DNA from: Aphis gossypii
Lineage: Eukaryota; Arthropoda; Insecta; Hemiptera; Aphididae
Direction: 5' to 3'
DNA: 64,000 nucleotides
Assembly (NCBI RefSeq): GCF_020184175.1
Contig: NC_065531.1
Span: 44,227,213 to 44,291,212, forward strand
A model generated the notes under the pieces. That model had not been told where the DNA came from and ran no database searches. It worked only from the letters and a program-made list of their open reading frames with translations. Position numbers and translations under genes: made by a program. Of this stretch, positions 24,101 to 38,800 are shown piece by piece. The number at the start of each line of letters is the position of its first letter. Position 1 is the first letter of the stretch.

Positions 24101-27100
24101 TTTATTTTTATTTAGTAAACGATTTAGATATCAATGCGTTGAACACTTCTAACATTGTTTCTAATGTTTCTGATCCAAAAACATTGGAACGAGTAACAGA
24201 AAGGAGTTATGTACGGGACTGGATTAGGCTTGGCCTCGCACCTAAAAATACTAGTTCGAATAATATTGGTCAGAAAAATAATAATAAAGAGCCATTTAAA
24301 ATCACTACACTAAATTCAGCATATTTAATGTGTCGTAGGTAAATAAATATTTTGTTTGTTTATATTCTTATAAATATTTGATTTATGTTGAACAATAGAT
24401 TACCAGTAATTATACATCAATTAAAAACTTTTTTGTTTTATTTGTAGTTACCCTGCACTCTGGATAGTTCCATCAATTATTTCAGATGATAGTATACGAA
24501 GGTTTTATCGAAATTATCGTCATAGTAGAGTTCCGATAATCACATGGCGCCACCAGCAAACATCAGCATTATTATTAAGAGGTTCGGGATATCATGGAAA
24601 AAATCTTATTGGGATGTTGAAATCAACACATCCATCATCGACAGGTATTTATTTTTCATATATTTTTAATATAATTATTTACTTAAAAATAATATTTTAT
24701 TTCAATATTTTAATTGTGTCCTTAATTTCTAGGTACATTGAATTCAGAGAGTAATTCTTCTGTAGAACAAGAAAGATACTTATCAGCTATTGTTGCTTCT
24801 ACTCCTTTATCAACTCTACGCCATAGTGGTGCTGCATGGGGATTATCTGATAGCAGCCTTAGTATAAATTCACTTTTGTTGGCTGCAGATGAAGATATTC
24901 TTCCACCAGATATTTCACGCAGGTATTATAAATTTATAAATATTCAAATTTACAAACATTTTTTTTTTATATATTCTGCCAAAAATGAATTAGTATTATT
25001 ATTCCACAGTTGAATTTTATTATATAAAATGAAAATTAACCAAGAAAATGCATTTTTACTTATAAGCGAAGCATGAAATTTAATACCTTTTATAACATTT
25101 AGGGGTCCAATGAGGTCTAGTGGCGGTAATAAACAATTTGGACGCTGGGGATCATTAAAAGAACGTCGCAATATTAGTACTTCATCAAATAACAGTTATT
25201 CCTCACCAATGTTTCAAAATCAACCATATGGACGTATGTCAATGGCTGATCCAGATTCAAATTCAGAGAGTCCTCATGAATTTCATAGAGCTGCTTTGTA
25301 CATACTTGGTGATAAAACCCAAATGAAGGTAACAGTAGGAAAATTGAAATGTATTTATATTATTTACTGACAGTTTTGTATAAATAATTATTTCTAAAGG
25401 GTATGAAAGGTGATTCTATCATGAAAATTGATTTCATCCCTATTGAGTATGCTGACATTCGTCATAGTAAGACATCGTTTAAAAAACTTATGAGAGCATG
25501 CGTTCCAAGTTCTACCAGTAATGAACCAGAACATTCCTTTTACAAGTGAGTTAAACATAATTTATTTATATTTCTAAATTCTATGTAGAGATGCTATGAT
25601 TTACACAGTAGGTGAGTTTCAGTAAGTGGTAATGATCTGATTTCCTCCCAGTGTTATAAAAAATGAATAATTCATTACCATATATTCAGATTCCTTTTTG
25701 TCTATCTATATTTAAAATCTTCTGTGGATTGTTTAGCATTGTATACACAAATATATACGGTCTTTTATAAATATTAAATAACCACACTTAAACATCATTT
25801 GTTTTTCAGTTGACAAAAAATTTTTAATTAAATATATTTCTCCAGGTATTATTTTATTTTATTAAACAACTTAGTTTTTATACATTAAAATATTGTGACT
25901 TTATTTCCTTCTACTGTTGTATGTACTGATACACTATATCAGAGGTTGATCTTTCTAGGAATATAGGTTGATCGCTAAAAAAATTAATTTTACCATTATT
26001 GGTTGATCGCATAATAAATAATCGGATAATTAAAATTTTTTTCACTTATTCTGTTGTTATTATTATTATATTATATTATTATTTATTATTATGAAAACAA
26101 TAAATAATTATTCTTTGTAGACTTTTTTTGTTCATCAACCTAGATATCGATCACCAGGGACTTAAATTTCAAATATAGCTCATTTCTTTTAAAAGTTTGG
26201 CGACCTCTGCACTACATTATAGAAATTGTCATGTCCAGTAAAAATGTGTTAACTTTGAGCACTAGACATTTTTATTTATTTACTATTAGGCATGTTTATG
26301 TTTCTGTTCTAGTTGTGAATTGGTTCTTATAACAAAATTACATATTTAATGTTGCAATTAAAATTAAACAATTAGCTTTACGGATATATTTCTATTTTAT
26401 GGTTATTATCATCAGTTTACTGTGGGTAAGAATTAGATCGATGGTATTTAATTTATAATCTTCTTGAGATTTATTTAATAATGTTGAAAACTACATAAAA
26501 ATAGGTTTAATAGTTTTTGAGTTTATCAATAATATATAAAATAAGCATTGTCTCATTATATATTAGTATAGACATTGACTTAATGTTTAATACCAGATAA
26601 TTATTCAATCAATAGTGGTGTAGATATTAGATATAGATAAATACTGCATATTGTTGTTTTAAATATCTTGGTATTTTTAGGATTAAGTTTCTGAGTATTA
26701 CATTTAATATAATAACATTCCATTACATAAGTTCAATAAAATATAAGAACAAAGAATACAGCATTATTCAAATAAAATTTTATCTAAATAATCATTATAA
26801 AAATATAACCAAAGGAGAAACCCTGTATTAATATTTATATAATATTTTAGAAATAAACATATAAAAATTAAATTTTATTTTATAAAAACTTAAAAATTAA
26901 TTTAATCATACTTTTTCTGTGATCCTAAATACCTCTATTTCTATGTTTCTTAAAGAATTATTTTATACCTTGGTTTTTACTTTACAAGTATTTTTTGTTC
27001 ATTTAAATTAAAAAATGTAAGTCACTGATGGGATTCATTATATCAAATTCGCATAAAAAACTTTTTCTGTATATATTATCTTTAAATTGAATCTGAATTT

Positions 27101-30100
27101 ACTATCCTGTATCTATATTATTAATAAAAACTTAGATCAAAAGAAGAATTGACTTGGAATAATTAATATTTTTAAATATTTTTCTCTTATGATTTAATTG
27201 TTACCATATTGTAAATTTTTCATTGATTTAGAATGATTGAAAATTCAGACTGGTTACAACAGTTACGCAACATTATGCAATTATCTGGGGCTATAGTAGA
27301 TTTGATAGATGTGCAAGGTTCTTCAGTCATGTTGTGCTTGGAAGAAGGATGGGACATAACATGTCAACTGTCATCAATTGCACAATTATGCATGGACCCA
27401 TATTATCGCACAATTGAAGGTTTCCGGGTATTAGTTGAAAAAGAATGGCTAGCATTTGGTCATCGATTTAGTCATCGTAGTAATCTGGCCACTGCGTCTC
27501 AAGCCTCTGGGTTTGCACCAACCTTCTTACAATTTCTTGATATTGTCCATCAAATTCATGGCCAGTTTCCATTGTCGTTTGAATTCAATGATTACTATTT
27601 GAGATTTTTGGCATATCATTCAGTGTCTTGTCGATTTCGAACATTTTTGTTAGACTGCGAACTGGAAAGAGTAGAATGTGGAGTGGCTGCTGTTGAAGAT
27701 AAACGAGGATCACTTACATCACATCACAAGAGTGTTGACACAGGTTCAGATGATGATATTGTTTATCCAGGTATTATTATTATTTCTTTTAAATTCATAT
27801 TATAGTAAATATTTTAATTTTAATGTACATAATAAATTGTAGGAGGTCGTTTGGCTGGTAATAATATTTCATCTCACTATGTACCAAATTTGGGACAATC
27901 TGTGTTTGATTACATTGAAAAACATAATGCACGAACATCAATATTTTACAACTTCATGTACATGCCAAATGTTGAACAACCGGTATATGATTGGCCATGA
28001 CATATTTATTAACCTATTTAATTAAATTTATAATCCAACTGTTTAAGTTTATGATTTTTTTGTTTAGGTGCTCAGACCACAGTCGTCATTGCCCAATTTG
28101 AATGTTTGGCAATATTATTTGAACGAAGAATTAGCACATGGACCAAGTTACGATTTGGAGATTATTCAAATGGATATGCAACAAGAAGAAGAAGCTGAAG
28201 CAGCAGACGGTATTTCTAATAAGAACCAACGAAAAGTCATTACTACTGGGTATTAGTTTTCACTTTTTTTTTCTCTTAATTGATTAGTATTATTTAAATA
28301 TATTTAATTTATTTAATATTGTTTTTTTGTTACCTATCTTTTTCTGTTATTCCTCAGATATAATATAGTAGAGCGATATATACCAGACGCATTTAAAAAT
28401 CTATTGGATGACATTCATAAATTGGAAACTGAACTGGGACTTTTGCCGCAAAAATGGAAGGTACTTTGGGACAAGTTAGAAATTCCTGTTACTGCAGAAT
28501 CATTAAAGGTAAAAATAATCATTAGAAAAGCTTTTTATTCAATTCAAAACTATTATTTTCTCTTTAGAGACACGCTTCGTTTAGTACACAACTGGTCAGA
28601 TATCACGGGCGGTTGTTGCACAAACGATCCACAATTGAAATTCTTATGCGTGGCAAAGCAAGTAACACAACATCTTCAAACACGGATACGAATCCACCTC
28701 ATTCACATCCACATCGCTTTGAAAAATATAACTTTACTACTCCTACCTATTGTGATTTTTGTTCTAGCCTTCTTTGGGGACCCGTAAAGGTAAATAAAAT
28801 CATTATTCATTATATTATAATTTTGTGTAAGTTAATGTATGATTCATCATAAAAGAATTATATTTTTTATTATGTTCTAAGATCGTGATATGTTGATCTT
28901 TATTTTTACTTTTGGTATGCGCATAACAAAGTAAATTCAATATTTGTAAGTTCGTTAGAATATTAGATATGTGGTCCATGAAAATCTAATAATGTTGTTT
29001 TCTTTCCCTACCTTATTAATAGATTTTGATTCTATATCAAAACTAAAGTATCAATAATAATTAGTATTTCTTTATCAATTTCACCTTAATTTGTAATGTT
29101 ACATAAAAAAATGTACCATGAGAAATCTTCAATTTAACATTTTTTGTTAACTAGTTATACTAAATTTTTAGTGTTATGTTATTTTTATTCAAAATTACAC
29201 AAAGTCTGTAAACATTTTTAGATTATTTTGCTATTTAAATATTTAATGAGATTAAAATTAAAATTATTATTAACAGGCAATAGCTATTACAAGTTATATT
29301 TTCAAAAATTATTTTTTATTCGTTTTTCAGTATTTTATCTGTAGTACAATATGTATTTTATTGTTTGTTATGAATTCAATAATATTTATTGTTTGTAGAC
29401 GTTTGTAAAATTCTATTTTGGATGTCAGACTTTTTTTCATTATATTATCTTTCATTATTCCTGCTATTTTCACTTTATTTACTCCTAATGTAACCATCCC
29501 TGTAAAAATCATTCTACTAATATTACCTTAAGAAGCAAATTATATTATATATAAACATATAACATTTGACATGAAACCTTTGGATTTTTATCCCCATTGT
29601 GTATTTTTGTTTTATTTTTTCATTACTCCAATTTGTTACTATTTTTAAAAATTTCAATCAAATAACATTTTTTTACAATTTTGTAAGAACTTGCCTAAAT
29701 AAGTCAAGTTACTGTAATTTTATTTATTATTAACTGCATAAAATATGATATTTTATTTTCAATTATTTTTTTAAGTTTATAATTTTATAATATTTATTAT
29801 ACTTTAATTTAATTTAATTTAATTAAAATTAAGTTAAAATAATTAATATGTCCAAATAACATCATTATATCTATTTGCATTCAAAATATTTTCAGACTGG
29901 TATGAGATGTTGTGATTGTGGTTATAGCTGTCATGAAAAATGTTCAGAAAATGTACCCAAAAGCTGTACTAAATATAAGGCCGTTGCAGATAGAACACTA
30001 ACTAATCAAAATGCCAATAGAACATGTGGTGAAACGACTTCAGTAAATTCAAGTGAGTTATAATTAGTTATAATCTTATATTTTTATCATATGAATTTTT

Positions 30101-31245
30101 ATAAAATTATTTAACCCATGAAATGTTATAGATATGAATGGAATCCACCAACAATACTATGAGCAGTTCTCATCAAATGTTGCTGAGAACAGGACTCACG
30201 AAGGTTATTTATACAAACGCGGGGCTCTCTTAAAAGCGTGGAAACAACGTTGGTTTGTTTTGGACTCAATAAAACATCAACTGAGGTACTATGACTCTAT
30301 GGATGATTCTCATTGCAAAGGATATATAGGTAAATGTATTATTGAAGTTTGTATTGTGGACATTGTGTTTTTAACAATATATTAAATAATAATGTACATA
30401 GTGTGGTTATTATTGTCAGTCAAAGATCACTAAAATTTTATCATCCAAATATGTTATATTTTACTATAAAAAATAAGTATTCATTTTAATAATTAGAGAG
30501 TGGATTTATATGCTTCAACTAAAAAACCTAAAAATATGTATCAATTTACCTACAATTCTTAAACATGCTTCAATTTAACTAAATTATTACAAAAAAAAAA
30601 AAAATGTTTTATATTAAAGAGAAAAACTTTTTTACTTAATGAAAATATACATGCTTCTTTACTTGTAATTATTACCTTTGGTTAGCCATAACTCTGCATG
30701 GTAAACTGTTTAAACAAAATTTAAAATAGTTAATAATTTATCTCTGATATCAATTTTGAATTGAGAAGATAAAACAAAATATAAGTGAACAAAAATTATC
30801 AATAATATAGAATAAAAATATATTTCGGCTTAAAACAAAATAATATATTATATTAAAATATTGTTCTCAAAATCAACTTATAAATAAAATTTTGATATGT
30901 GATAATGATAAAGTTGATTGTCAATTATTTTATGTTTGGTTTTATTTTATTCGAATTTTGGTAGGAGAAAACTAAAATATTTTTAATTTGTCAAATTTAG
31001 ATCTTGCTGAAGTAATGTCTGTGTCTCAAGCCAACCCAACACCAGGAGCACCTAAAAAAACTGACGATAAATCCTTCTTTGATGTAAGTAATTTTTTTTT
31101 TCAAATGTGTATGGATATACAATGTTTTTTTTTTTTTTTAAAACACCTTTAGTTGCGTACAAACAGAAGAACTTACAACTTCTCTGCTAGTGATATGACA
31201 ACAGCCCAAGAATGGATAGAAAAAGTCCAAGCTTGTTTACAATAA
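18110..31245 (+). CDS. Sbf: SET-binding factor / MTMR5-MTMR13 pseudophosphatase (33 exons)
   Basis: Thirty-three exons, all phase-consistent, give 2052 residues. Exon starts: 18110, 18403, 18598, 19191, 19393, 19707, 20024, 20400, 20900, 21138, 21316, 21850, 22045, 22257, 22438, 22684, 23019, 23415, 23670, 24116, 24448, 24733, 25103, 25400, 27232, 27843, 28068, 28358, 28568, 29896, 30132, 31001, 31153. Domain order: tripartite DENN (from MSRLADYFVVVGYD), SBF2 region, GRAM (about 910-1010), inactive myotubularin domain (about 1020-1750), C1 zinc finger (about 1853-1901, Hx12Cx2Cx13Cx2Cx4Hx2Cx7C complete) and PH (about 1935-2050). At the phosphatase loop (about 1500-1507) the sequence is CLEEGWDI where active enzymes have HCSDGWDR, so the catalytic Cys and Arg are lost, as known for this family. 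It acts as a Rab exchange factor and partner of active myotubularins on endosomes. Confidence 0.95.
25940..26209. mobile_element. hAT-type MITE in SBF intron 24 (270 bp)
   Basis: Starts CAGAGGTTGATC; the reverse complement of its end starts CAGAGGTCGCC, giving short terminal inverted repeats. Flanking 8-mers CACTATAT (25932-25939) and CACTACAT (26210-26217) match at 7 of 8 positions, a slightly aged hAT target duplication. It lies in the longest SBF intron (25546-27231) and has no coding capacity. Confidence 0.78.
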
Positions 31246-32816
31246 TCAACAGTCTTAAAAAAGTTTTAAAATACAAACATTTCTTATCCATTGTTAAAGT
31301 TAATTTATTATTTTTTCATTATAGTAGTTAATATTTTCCTTTTTTTATATATATATTTATATTATAATGAAATTTCTTTAAGTGTCCCAAATCACTAATG
31401 TGAAAATAATATGTATTTGTGGTTTTATCGTTGAATTGAAACGAAATGTGATAGTTTTGTATGTTGTAACTATTTATTTTTCACAACTTTTTATTGTTTT
31501 TATTACTATTATTATTATTATTATTATTATTATCAATACTACCATACGCCTATGTGTTGTAATATTATGATTTATTATTATATTTATTTACTAAATAATA
31601 GACTCGAGGGTCTTTCCAAAATGGGCGATAATTTAACTTATAAAAAATAAAATAATAATTTTTTCATGATTATTGAACTCTGATTTATAACTGAAAAAGT
31701 TTAAAATATATGTTTAAGATACAAAGTAAATCTAGAAAAATAATTTTATATTTGTTATTATATATATATCATGACTATAATATGTCAGGGCTTCGTAGAT
31801 ATAAGTTGTTATGAATATTTTTGTTCATTAGTTATCAGTTGACATTTTTTTTTTTTAATTTTGTATTTAATGTTACACAAAGTATATTATTAATTAAAAT
31901 ATTTGTCGTGAACAATTTTTACTTTTTTATATGTTTGTTATGACATTTTTTTGGAAAGCTCTTGAGGGAATACAAACTTATTACATTTTAATTATTACTC
32001 GAAAGTTACCAACATTTGACGTGTATGAATTTTTTTTTTAAATATATTATCTTAGTCAAAATGCTGTACATTATTTTATTATAAATATACAGTTCTATTT
32101 TCAATTTTCATTTGTTTGATCGATCACATTAAAAATATTATTTTGTTGGTCAATTTAACAAGAAAATCAAAAATATTAAATTTTGTTCAATTGTTTCTCG
32201 TATTTAAATAGTTGTATTAAAAACAAATTTATCTAAATAGATTAAATAAAGCTGAAAAATTATTAAATTCTTTCCATGTATGGAAAAATGCACATAATAA
32301 TGACTAACTGTAAACACGGAAACCCTATGATTGTTTATGATATATTGTAAGTAACTTTGACTTACAAGTTTTGTTTCAATAGTGTTGATCTTTTATAAAA
32401 TGAAAATAATATTGCACAAGTATAATTATTTTTATGAGTGATGTATACTATATATTGAAACGTAATAATTGTACAGTACCATCAATTACAACGTATAAAG
32501 ACGTTTAACTTGTCTATTCTAATAAATTAAAAGTAATATGATAAAAGTATTAAATCATATCAATGTTTAAATAATGAAAAACATTTCTACTCAATGTAAT
32601 ATGAAATATATTTATTATGTTCAATAAATTATCACAGTAATGTACTCGTTATGAGTTCCTCTCCCAATAAAGTATGAAAAGGAAGTTAGGAGGCATTACT
32701 ATTGATAACATGTATTCCTTGTGACTACTAGATTAGTCAGTAGTTAGAACAATTTTTTAATTAAATTAATATAAAACAGAATATAGGTGTAGTAGAACAT
32801 ACATGACACAAATTAA
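31246..32816. other. Convergent intergenic region between SBF and leucyl-tRNA synthetase
   Basis: 3' UTRs of two convergent genes. A plus-strand AATAAA lies at 32245-32250 and a minus-strand one at 32616-32611, so the two transcripts may end within about 350 bases of each other. An ATT trinucleotide repeat lies at 31506-31533. No ORF was supported. Confidence 0.5.
31506..31533. repeat. (ATT)n microsatellite
   Basis: About nine tandem ATT units in the SBF 3' UTR region. Confidence 0.85.
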
Positions 32817-35800
32817 TTACTGAACAAGATAGATTATGCTATCTCCAAGCGGTTGTTTTTTCAACTGGCTGTCAACATATCCAATGATTTTCTTTTCAGT
32901 ATCAATGAAAAATTTTGTTTCCGATGTCATCATAATGCTGTTTTCTGTCGGTTGTAAGTAATTGGGTATCAACCTTGGTCCCAAAACGGGATCTTTGTAT
33001 CTCCATAAACTTATCTTGTTGGATGCTGGTTAACCAAAAAGTGTTGTGGGTATGAATTAATTATGTTATTATTAAATCAATATCTTTTGTGGATTAGTTT
33101 GGATGTTATAATATAATAATATGCAGTTAGTTGATGTTCATAAAGAGTAACTGATTTTACGGTTTAAACTACATTTGATTGATCAGGGGCGCCGTCCATA
33201 AATTAATAAGAAATGTGAACAAATTACATTCTCAATTAATATTGCAAAAAATAATTGATTTTGTTTTCTAAATTATTTATTTACACGAATAACTTTGAAT
33301 GGTTTGATCTTCTATAAATTTTGGAATTTCTCAGTTTTTTTATGATAAACTATGAGGGCGATTAGGTCTTGATTGAAATTAAAGCAATTTTTTTTAAATG
33401 ATCCCCCAAATTAGGCACCTGAGTATAAAAGATTTTACCAGATTCCATGTCAAAAACAACTAACAATATGAAAAATAAATAATTAAATATTTTTGAAATT
33501 TTTTTTTGAGTACTACGACAATTTTTACAAAATTCAGTTTTTCAGTTTCTATGTAAAAAAACTTGACATTTTTTTTTTTTAAACACTAGTCATCAGTCAT
33601 GGTATAATTACATTTAAGCCAATAATAGTAAAGTTACTTAACATTAAATATTCAGAAATATTTCTCTGAATGTTTTTCGACTAATAAATTGAGAGAAAAA
33701 TTGGGGAAAAGTGTTAAAACACTTGGTACTTAAAATGTTAAATGTTATTATGTATCATTATAGATTATATTATACCTACAACCTACAATAACCTTTGCCT
33801 TAAACTTAAATGGGTGATTGCCCTAATGGGCTTCCTCTGCAATGAACATCAACTTAATAATATAAACGTAGTAATTGTCAACTTACTCAGTTTTAGATCT
33901 ATTTTTTTCAGCCTCTTGATCAGCTTTTCGACAGTGTCGCCATCATAGACGGCAAGTTCCCGTTTGAAAAACGCCTTTTGCGGCTGTGGATTGACGATGA
34001 GAAGATTTAACGATGAGTCTGGAGGCAAAAACGTAATATACGGTTCTCCCGGACAACATTCGTTACGTATATTTTCAGGTGCTTCGTTACTATCAGAGTA
34101 TTTAATCTCAAAATGTTCCAACTGAAAATGACAAAAAAATTTTGTTGTGAGGCGAGCAAAATGTGTACAAAATAAAATAAAATACTAACATCCAAAGTGT
34201 TTTCTAGATAGGTTTTGTTCACTTCAAGAACGTGCTTTTCGTCAAAATCTAATTTTATGTTGAAAGCAGAATCGCCAACCTTGATCAATTTCTCTTTCAC
34301 CATTTGTGCGAACGGCATAGCTCGTTTCATATATTTTTTCAGCGAATCTTTTTTACCCAAAGCAGATGAAATGGTCTTATTGTCCGGCAAAATATTGCCG
34401 TTTTCCTGCATACACAATATTTTGTGTTTTAAATAAAACTTATCTTATTATACACAATAATAATATATAAAGGCCTGTGGCCCTCACACCGTTTGACGTA
34501 CCTATATATTATATATTAAATACCTACAAACCTACTGTAATATGGAATCTTTAGTGAAATACTCAAGTTATTTAGTCTATACTCAGCTTATAAACACAGA
34601 TAGTACTTATTATGCAGCTATAAAACACACATGAACAAATTATAAACGATAATTAAGATAAAATTTTTTTGAGTTTTTATGTCGCCTCCCTCAATTATTT
34701 ATATCTAAATTCTAAATAATTTTTCTGCGTCTAACATTTAAAATTGATTAATTAAAAATTATTAAATTAAAATAATGTAAGAATCAAAGTTCAATCATAG
34801 ATATTAATTTCAAATACCTATGTATTTAATTAGAAATCAATTCGTTCTAATAACAAAGCTATCAATATAAAATTGGTTTAGCAAATGCGAATCGCAAAAA
34901 TTTCATGTAATATGTTATACTTTTGTAATTTAGGGACAACATACGAGTATGTAACGTTTTTTTAAGTGTATCGTAAACTTTTAATGCAATAAGGTTTTTG
35001 AAAACCGATTTAAATTTCTGATGAAGCATACCCAAGTAAGACCTACCCAATTTAAAACTCACCTAAATTTTATTATGAGATCTTAACATTTCAGGAATTT
35101 GGAATATTATGACATGTAATTAAATAAATTAGTAAATATGTGAGAGGAATTCTAAAGAAAAATTAATAGAAAATTTAAATCTGTTTCCAGATAGTGATCC
35201 AATTAATTTATAAATTGATATAACATAAAAAATGTTCATAATTTGAAAAAAAAATTTTTTTCACTGACTATTACATTTGTGTATGAAAGTTTTTTGTCAT
35301 GATAGTTCCGCATCCATACTAATCATTGCACTATTCATAAAAACATACAACTTATATACTGATATGTAATCACTTAAAGGTATTGCCATATAATAAACTC
35401 CTTGACAACAAGACAGTTTGCAATTATCTTAAAAGAAAAACTAACATCCTGATGAAAGGACTTTCCCTAAAATCTCCTACAAACAAATAATTGTTACATA
35501 CCGAATAAAGTTGTTTCATTGTTTCCAATATTGTCGTTTGCCATGGGGGGAATGTTTTAGCAACCCATGCAATGGCTTTTGTCGGTTTTTCCACGACTTT
35601 GGCTTTGGCTGGATTTTTTTTCGCTCCAATGTTCAAAATATTTTTTTGTTGAAGTCTAAATGAATGTGCTGCTTCCATCAAGTACTCACCGCTTTGAAGT
35701 AGCTTATAATCAACTTCATTGGCTTGTGGCCAACTTGCTTTGACAACACTATCTTTCTATTAAATTAAAAACCTTATTATAAAAAAATAAAAAAATAAAT

Positions 35801-38800
35801 AATTTATAAAAAATTACGTTTCCTAATAGCTGGTAAACATGTTCAGAGACGTGTGGACAAATTGGAGCTAACAAAATAGTCTGAACCTTAATGAAATGGA
35901 ATATCAAATCTTTGTGCATACATTCACCTCCAAGCTCTGGATTGCCACATAGTTCACGATACCTATCACGGGCAGCTTGTAATTCAAAGAAACCAGTTCT
36001 TAAAGCTTCTTTGAATAAAAGTTTTTCATAATATTCACCAGTTTGTTGAATTTTAAGATTTATTTCACTAGAAAAAATATTTTTGATGAACAACTTATCT
36101 ATAAGTTTTTTAATAAAATAGAATTTATAAAAAGTAAGGCTTTTAGTTACCTCATAAATACAGTATCTGTAAACGAATCAGTTGGTCCATTTCTAAGTGT
36201 AGCCTCTGAAGCTAATACTTCTTTAACCCATTCAATAAACGTATATAATCTTAAAATACCTATACAAATGATTAGTCTTTATTAAATACAAAATAGTTTA
36301 ATACCTATTCAAAATATTAAAAAATTAAATACCTGCGTCAGCCATATTTTCAACAAAATTTGCGTCTTCAATTGCATCTCCAGCATCGGCCAAACAAAAC
36401 CTCATGCCATCAGCACTAAACTTATTAACCGCTTCTTCCAAAGTCATAAAATTTCCATCCGATTTAGACATCTGGAATAAAATAGAACATAAATAATAAT
36501 CAACATTTAAAAATATAAAAACATCAATTTACTTTGGCAGAATTTAATAATAAATGTCCATTTGCTCTTATACTCTTTGGCCAAAGATCTGGCCGTTTTG
36601 CCCAAATTGCACAATGGTTGTATATAAAGAATGTTAAATGATTCTGAATTAAATCTTTACCAGAACATCGCAAGTCTACCGGATACCAGTATTCAAATTC
36701 ATTTTTCATAACATCCAAATATTTTTTATTAATTTTACATTGTTTAGGATAACTTTTATTATCTAAAAATATATAATCCCAAACTTCTGGAGTCATCTCT
36801 TCTGGTCTAAAGTGCAAATATTATAGATTGATTATTTCAAAAACAAGATATTATTCCTTTAATTATTGACAATTAACATTTAACATTAATCTAGTATTGA
36901 TTATTATTTATTTACATTGACTCACTTTATATTGTAACTGTTACCATTTTCTCCTTTGAATGTACCTTCTTGTAGAAAATGAGCAACAGTATAATATGCC
37001 ATATAAATTGTAGAATCAGATAAAGACTCAATTAACCAATATTCATCCCATGGCAATTTTGTTCCTTTTATATTTAAATATATAATAAGATTATTTTGAC
37101 GAATGGAATTTAAGTAAAAGATAAAAAAATATGATTTCATTACCTAATCCGTAAGTTCTAGAACAGGCATATTCGTGTAACCAGTTTAAACACGATGTAA
37201 AGTTTTTTCTTACTTCTTCATGATAAGTATTCATATTCTTTAATGCCAACTCTGCAGCTGCTTTCCACTCTGATTCACCATAATCCAAATACCATTGATC
37301 ACATAAAGCAATAACACATTCATCGCCTGATCTACAAATCAGTTATTTAAAAAATATATTTCTGAAATTACACAATCAAAATATTTAAATACCTAGACAT
37401 TATGGTTTTTTCGGGTTCATAATATACAACAGCTTCTTTGGAGTCTGTAAGTTTTTTTTGTAAAGCTTTCTTAACATCTTGAACCTTTTGTCCTTTAAAT
37501 TCGCCAACAATAAGTATCTAAAATTTGAAATTAATATAATATAAATAACAAATATTCTAATTTAACTCAATTAAAATTTACCCCTTCATAGAATGCTTTT
37601 AAGTAAACTTTTTCTTTAGCTATTTGTAATTTGTCTTTATCATTTTGACTTTGTATTTTTAATTCATTATACACTGTAACAGCGCATAAATTTCCAAAGT
37701 CTGGGATTTCAATAATAGGTATCTAAAAAAATTATATTATTACATATAATTTACAGATGTCATGTAAAAAATATTTATTGATTGTATTTAAAATCTAACA
37801 ATTACTCACAGGTTCAAATGGAAGAACCATTTCATCAGTAATATAATATTTTTCACGGAATGCAGGTTTCTTTTTTAAATCAGTTAAAGCAGCATAATCA
37901 TCTGGTGAATCGGAAGGAACACTTGTAACAATTCCAGTACCTTTATCAGGCTTAATTGATAACATTGGTAAGGTGTATATAATGTCGTTAAAACTAAGCG
38001 GTGCATTCAACTTGGCACCTAAAATATCCTAAAATATGGGTAAGTGACACAACTATTAAAATATAAGTGGATTATTGTTTAAAATTACTTGTCCTTTTAG
38101 TTTAGTGATAATTTCATATTCCCCATTTTTTGTTGTAAACCCTTGATATGACATGTTCTTTGCAGCTCTTTCACTACAGACAAAAATACTTTCATCTTTT
38201 AATTTGAAAGCAACATATTCCAAATCTGGGTGAACCCAACAATTGGTCTGACCATACATTGTTTCTGGTCGTAAAGTAGCAGCAACTAAAAATACTGGTT
38301 TATTTTTTAAAGACCTGGACAGTTAATTTGTAAATTTAATATTTATTGTTAATATATTATGTAATATTAATAATATGTTAATACTTTTTTGTGAATTTGA
38401 GTTTTTCAGGATAGGGTTGAACTAGTTTCATTTTAATTAAAGTATATTCTTGAGGACCAACGCCTTCACCTTTGGCTCTATCATGATCCATGCACGGTTG
38501 ATTATCTTTTGGTGAAAAAACAGTATACCGTTTTCCAAATTTTATTTTATTATTGTCACGAAGACGTAAAAATTGCCAACGAACAAAACTATCAAAAAAT
38601 GGATTCTCATTTGTAGTAATAAACGTTCTGCGCCAATCAACCTAAATATCAAAATTAAAATGCTTTAAGATAATAGAAATTGAACCGAGATCTAATTTAA
38701 CTTGCTTACATGAATACCAATACTTTTGAGATCATTGACAGCTAACGGAGGAAAATAATTTAACCACGTCAAAGGATCTTCAAAACTTCGTATTTGTTCA

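Noticed and set aside
34862..35062. 66-residue ORF inside LeuRS intron 16
   Set aside because: The flanking exons splice in phase without it and it has no similarity to the LeuRS C-terminal domain.
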